This document shows positions 21,265 through 24,639 of a DNA stretch of 24,639 bases, one piece after another. Each line of letters opens with the position of its first letter. Positions within the stretch are counted from its first letter, which is position 1. The notes beneath the pieces were generated by a model. The model did not search any database. It had not been told where the DNA came from and saw nothing but the letters and a program-made list of their open reading frames with translations. Position numbers and translations under genes: made by a program. The stretch is from a virus: positions 1-24,639 of IMG/VR virus record IMGVR_UViG_3300025127_000263. One strand, written 5' to 3'.

Positions 21265-21861
21265 ATGAGCACTTTTAAACAATACCTAACAGAAGCACAT
21301 AAGTCATATGACTATAAAATAAAGGTTGCCGGCGAGCCTAAAGATATAGATAAAAATCGTTTAGAAACTGCATTACAAAAATTTGAACTAGCAAAAATGT
21401 CCGCAGGCAAAAACACACCTATACAAAAATTACCATTAGATTTTCCGGCTCTAAGCAACGAATCAGTTACAATATTTGATGTTACTACAAATTATCCTGC
21501 TTCACCAAGGGAAATGAAAGAATATTTAGGCACATACTTGAATATACCGCAAACACATATTGTTGTTCGAAAACCAAACGAACCATCGGAAGAATATCAA
21601 GAACAAATGCAAGTGGCAGAAAAATCAGAATATGTGAATAAATTAAGAGATATCGAATACAAAGATGCTCCAAAAGTCAACGCTGAAGATTTTCATTCTA
21701 CCAAAGCTAACATGAGTTTGTTAAAAGAATTATTAAAAGACAGAGAAGAAGACAAGGACATGCCAAAAGAAAATCCAAATATTCAAAGCAAAGAAGAAGT
21801 TGCAACACCAAGTCCTTTCACAAAATCAACCAATCCACATCCAGATCCAGCAAGGAAATAA
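21265..21861 (+). CDS. Probable internal head protein with a capsid-targeting sequence (198 aa)
   Basis: The first ten residues, MSTFKQYLTE, followed by Ala11, parallel the T4 capsid-targeting sequence MKTYQEFIAE-A of internal proteins IPI-IPIII. They also contain L8-T9-E10 before A11, a perfect T4 prohead-protease (gp21) site, (L/I)xE before A/G/S. The mature protein would have 188 residues. The rest shows no signal peptide or membrane helix. Residues about 15-110 (YDYKIKVAGE, LETALQKFELAKM, VTIFDVTTNYPASPREMKEYL, IPQTHIVVRKP) look like a small alpha/beta domain with ferredoxin-like strand order, and the last 60 residues are charged and disordered. Similar proteins occur beside terminases in marine T4-like phages, but I know no function. 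The targeting-sequence reading is inference from motif position and sequence. Confidence 0.65.
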   Translation: MSTFKQYLTEAHKSYDYKIKVAGEPKDIDKNRLETALQKFELAKMSAGKNTPIQKLPLDFPALSNESVTIFDVTTNYPASPREMKEYLGTYLNIPQTHIVVRKPNEPSEEYQEQMQVAEKSEYVNKLRDIEYKDAPKVNAEDFHSTKANMSLLKELLKDREEDKDMPKENPNIQSKEEVATPSPFTKSTNPHPDPARK

Positions 21862-21865
21862 ACCT

Positions 21866-23023
21866 ATGGAAATGATTGACGTATTGAAGAGATTGCAAGA
21901 AATCGCTAACAAAAGTCCTGAAGTGCAAAAAGCAATCAGTTCAACAGAAGCAATGAATCCAAAACAGCAGGCGGCAATTGCCATTGCTAAAAAAGAAAAA
22001 AATGAAGCCCATGGTGGCCAACACACAACAACGGGCAGATCAATGACAAGCGGCGAAATGGACAAAAGAGAAAAAATTGTCAAAGGCATGAAAAAAGACA
22101 AGGCAGGGTTCAAGAAAAGATATGGCAAAGACGCAGATGCAGTCATGTATGCCACAGCAACAAAGCAGGCAATGAAGGATGACGAAATGCAAGAAAAAGT
22201 TGGTGGAATGAGTGATGTTTTCATCGGTGCCGAAGAGGCGATTGGTGATTATGTCGACGATGACGGTGTGTTAAAAATGCCAAAGCAGGATGTTGTTAGA
22301 GATCTTGTGAAAAGATCAAAAGAAGCACCATTTCCTAAGTCATACGAACTAGAAACAGCGGCCAAAATGGTTGCGGACAAATTTGGTGACGATGGTGAAG
22401 AAAAATATATGGGCGATGATACACTAAATACAAACACTATGGAAACAAAAGACAAAAAAGAAGTAAAAGAAGCGATCCAAATCACAACCGACTCTCCAGA
22501 AGAAGCAGGTATGATGATGCAAATTTTAAAATTAGCAGGTGTCAAACCAATGGGTGCTGACATGCCAGACATGAAGCCTGACATGGAACCAAAACACGAC
22601 ATGGATCACGGTGACGATGATGCAATGATGTCGATGGACATGGGACGAATGAGAGACATGGTAATGAAACCTGACATGGAGAAACAAGAAGAAACTTTTG
22701 CAAACTCTCCAGGCGACAGACCAAAAGCTGAACCAACAGTGCAAGATGTTGATTCGCTAGTGAATGTGCATTCGGGTGGATTGAACAGACAAAAAACTCA
22801 GTACAGAAAAGAATATCCAGGTGACAACCCAATGGCTGTTGCTCAAGAAGACAAAATTACTGAAGAAGAACTTTCAAACAGTCTAAGAACGCAATACGAG
22901 TCTTTCAAGAAAGCATACACTGAAGCGGCAAAACCTGATTACATCGATCTAGATAAAGATGGTAATAAGACAGAGCCAATGAAAAAAGCGGCCAAAGACA
23001 AAGAAGCAAAAGAGAAAAAATAA
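21866..23023 (+). CDS. Met/Asp/Lys-rich virion-associated protein of unknown function (385 aa)
   Basis: The frame is open from 21800, but ATG 21866 has AAGGA (21852-21856) 9 nt before it and avoids a long overlap, so it is preferred. Residues about 68-103 hold DKREKIVKGMKKDKAGFKKRYG and AVMYATATKQAMK, a motif repeated in many marine T4-like phage proteins of unknown role. SPEEAGMMMQILKLAG lies at 210-225. Residues 228-271 are an unusual run of Met, Asp, Pro and His. Residues 279-318 (NSPGDRPKAEPTVQDVDSLV, GGLNRQKTQYRKEYPGDNP) are conserved-looking. Near the end DLDKDGNKTEP (361-371) resembles a short calcium loop. It is highly charged and largely disordered. A scaffold-like or internal head role is possible by position beside gp16 and gp17; function is not known. 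Confidence 0.7.
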   Translation: MEMIDVLKRLQEIANKSPEVQKAISSTEAMNPKQQAAIAIAKKEKNEAHGGQHTTTGRSMTSGEMDKREKIVKGMKKDKAGFKKRYGKDADAVMYATATKQAMKDDEMQEKVGGMSDVFIGAEEAIGDYVDDDGVLKMPKQDVVRDLVKRSKEAPFPKSYELETAAKMVADKFGDDGEEKYMGDDTLNTNTMETKDKKEVKEAIQITTDSPEEAGMMMQILKLAGVKPMGADMPDMKPDMEPKHDMDHGDDDAMMSMDMGRMRDMVMKPDMEKQEETFANSPGDRPKAEPTVQDVDSLVNVHSGGLNRQKTQYRKEYPGDNPMAVAQEDKITEEELSNSLRTQYESFKKAYTEAAKPDYIDLDKDGNKTEPMKKAAKDKEAKEKK

Positions 23024-23047
23024 GTCTTTTCCTAACAATCCTTAACC

Positions 23048-23055
23048 ATTAAATA
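23048..23055 (+). promoter_or_regulatory. Late promoter ATTAAATA for gp17
   Basis: The TAAATA core ends 7 nt before ATG 23063. There is no Shine-Dalgarno in the 39-nt gap after the preceding gene. Confidence 0.6.
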
Positions 23056-23062
23056 CTACACT

Positions 23063-24639
23063 ATGGCGTATGTTAGTTTAGATTCGCAACAAATTAAACG
23101 TGCAAACAAAAAGCACAAATATACCAAGGATCAGGTAGAGCAATTGGAAAAATGCATGGACCCTAAAACAGGTCCGCTGTATTTCATGAAGCAATTTATG
23201 AAAATACAACATCCAACCAAAGGCGAGATGCCGTTCAAACCTTATCCTTATCAAGAAAGATTAATTGAAGCTTACAATTCACATAGGTTTTCGATATCAA
23301 TGTTACCTAGGCAGACAGGGAAGACCACGTGTGCCTCAGGTTATTTGATATGGTATGCCATGTTCCATCCTGACTCATCGATACTAATCGCGGCACACAA
23401 ATACGCAGGAGCATCGGACATCATGTCCAGGGTTCGTTACGCATATGAGATGTTGCCTGGTTGGATAAAGGCAGGTGTGCAACAGTATAACAGGAACAGT
23501 ATTGAATTTGACAACGGGTCAAAAATAATGGCAACTACCACAACAGAAAATACAGGTAGAGGTATGTCCTTGACTATGATATACTGCGATGAGTTTGCAT
23601 TCGTGCAACCTCCCGAAAAAGCAGTTGAGTTTTGGACTTCGCTATCTCCGACATTGAGTACAGGAGGAAAATGCCTAATAACTTCCACACCTAATAGTGA
23701 CGAGGATCAATTTGCATTGATCTGGAAAGAAGCAAACAAAAGGTTTGATGAGTACGGAAACGACAAGATAATAGGAACCAATGGTTTCTATGCAATGAAG
23801 GCACACTGGAATGAACATCCGGATAGAGATGAAGCATGGGCAGAAGCGGAAAGATCGAGAATAGGTGAAGAAAGATTCAGAAGGGAACACGAATGTGAAT
23901 TCTTAATCTTTGATGAAACCTTGATCAGTAGTATCACACTGGCGGACATGGAAGGTGTTGCTCCAGTGGAGACAACAGGACAAGTGCGTTGGTTCAAACG
24001 CCCAACACCGGGACACACATATCTTGTCAGCCTTGATCCAAGCATGGGCACGGGCGGAGACTACGCGGCAATACAGGTTTTTGAATTGCCAACATTTGAA
24101 CAGGTAGGTGAATGGCATCACAACCAGACACCAATGAATCAGCAAATTAGGATATTGCAAGGCATCAACAAGCATATACATGACACTATAATGGAAAAAG
24201 ACAGCACAGCAACACCGCAAATTTTTTATTCAATGGAAAACAATACCATAGGAGAAGCCGCTTTGATGAGGGTGATGGACATAGGTGAAGAAAATATAGT
24301 TGGCATGTTTTTATCAGAACCTATAAGAAAAGGACACAGACGTAAATTTAGAAGAGGATTCAACACAACCGCAAAACACAAGATTGATGCTTGTACAAAA
24401 TTTAAAGAACTTGTCGAAGGTGGTAAAATGAAAATAAATTCACAGCTTTTGATCTCCGAAATGAAGGATTTTGTGGCGTCAGGCCTGAGCTACAAGGCAA
24501 AACCCGGACAGCACGATGACCTTGTAAGTTCTTGTCTTTTGATGACACGTATGATGAAAGTTTTGGCTGATTTTGACCCTAAAATATTTGAAAAATGGAC
24601 AGATAGAACTTCAGAATTAACAACACCAATGCCGATATT
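23063..24639 (+). CDS. gp17: Large terminase subunit gp17 (3' end outside window)
   Basis: The frame is open from ATG 23063 to the window edge: 525 residues, probably lacking only a short tail (T4: 610). ATPase domain: adenine-site PYPYQ (60-64), Walker A MLPRQTGKTT (80-89, T4 SRQLGKTT), Walker B MIYCDEFAF (172-180) and coupling motif ITSTPNS (206-212). Nuclease domain (RNase H-like): LVSLDPSMGTGGDYAAIQV (321-339; first Asp325, T4 TLDCSEGRGQDY), SMENNTIGE (390-398), and GQHDDLVSSCL (482-492; T4 GYHDDLVMSL). The protein translocates DNA into the prohead and makes the headful cut. It reads directly from a late promoter (gap 7 nt). The nuclease acidic residues are all in place, so the enzyme should be active. 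Confidence 0.95.
   Translation, partial: MAYVSLDSQQIKRANKKHKYTKDQVEQLEKCMDPKTGPLYFMKQFMKIQHPTKGEMPFKPYPYQERLIEAYNSHRFSISMLPRQTGKTTCASGYLIWYAMFHPDSSILIAAHKYAGASDIMSRVRYAYEMLPGWIKAGVQQYNRNSIEFDNGSKIMATTTTENTGRGMSLTMIYCDEFAFVQPPEKAVEFWTSLSPTLSTGGKCLITSTPNSDEDQFALIWKEANKRFDEYGNDKIIGTNGFYAMKAHWNEHPDRDEAWAEAERSRIGEERFRREHECEFLIFDETLISSITLADMEGVAPVETTGQVRWFKRPTPGHTYLVSLDPSMGTGGDYAAIQVFELPTFEQVGEWHHNQTPMNQQIRILQGINKHIHDTIMEKDSTATPQIFYSMENNTIGEAALMRVMDIGEENIVGMFLSEPIRKGHRRKFRRGFNTTAKHKIDACTKFKELVEGGKMKINSQLLISEMKDFVASGLSYKAKPGQHDDLVSSCLLMTRMMKVLADFDPKIFEKWTDRTSELTTPMPI

Noticed and set aside
21800-21865. Upstream extension of the Met/Asp-rich protein (22 extra residues)
   Set aside because: It overlaps the previous gene by 62 nt and lacks a ribosome site, while ATG 21866 has AAGGA at 9 nt.
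1-24639. Avoidance of other common sites such as GATC, GANTC, GGCC, CCGG or standard six-base palindromes
   Set aside because: Examples of each of these that I checked are present in normal-looking numbers; only GCWGC is missing.

Overview
The window is part of the virion-structure region of a T4-like myovirus of the marine cyanophage/pelagiphage type. Recognisable T4 orthologues are gp13, gp14, gp15, gp18, gp19, gp4, gp16 and gp17. The tail-fibre family, the extra domains on gp14/gp15/gp18 and the very AT-rich TAAATA late promoters are typical of marine relatives rather than of T4 itself. The host cannot be named from the sequence; a marine proteobacterium or cyanobacterium is plausible. No tRNA, rRNA, CRISPR, insertion sequence or integrase was seen.

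Layout. (1) 1-8879, + strand: the end of a small membrane protein, a terminator, a structured leader and a small MGRPI-type structural protein, then a fibre cassette (495, 147, 145, 432, 956 and 468 aa). Except for the 147-aa protein, the cassette members share short beta modules. (2) 8935-12304, - strand: gp14, gp15, a DUF2061 membrane protein and a Nudix hydrolase. They converge on the fibre cassette at a shared bidirectional terminator. (3) 12348-13988, + strand: gp13, a 60-aa protein and a deoxynucleoside monophosphate kinase (T4 gene 1 type). (4) 13902-14261, - strand: a small double zinc-ribbon, HNH-like protein overlapping the kinase tail. (5) 14378-24639, + strand: an outsized sheath protein gp18, tube gp19, a second tube-fold protein, a small conserved protein, gp4, gp16, a probable internal head protein with a T4-like capsid-targeting sequence, a Met/Asp-rich protein, and gp17 (runs off the end).

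Expression logic. Structural genes are preceded by T4-type late promoters (nnTAAATA). At nine genes the element lies only 5-8 nt before the ATG and there is no Shine-Dalgarno, which predicts leaderless or nearly leaderless late mRNAs. The other starts mostly have a clear Shine-Dalgarno or a TAATG stop/start overlap with the preceding gene. The two non-structural units, DUF2061-Nudix and the kinase, instead carry sigma70-like promoters with exact 17-bp spacers, also placed just before the ATG. Early-type genes are therefore embedded in the late region.

Most striking points: complete absence of GCWGC (GCAGC/GCTGC) from the whole window although GCSGC occurs about fifty times; the leaderless promoter architecture; embedded host-type promoters; a candidate capsid-targeted internal protein; inversion of gp14-gp15 relative to gp13; a structured leader with an alternative Shine-Dalgarno hairpin; and an enlarged sheath protein carrying flagellin-IN-like and surface modules.
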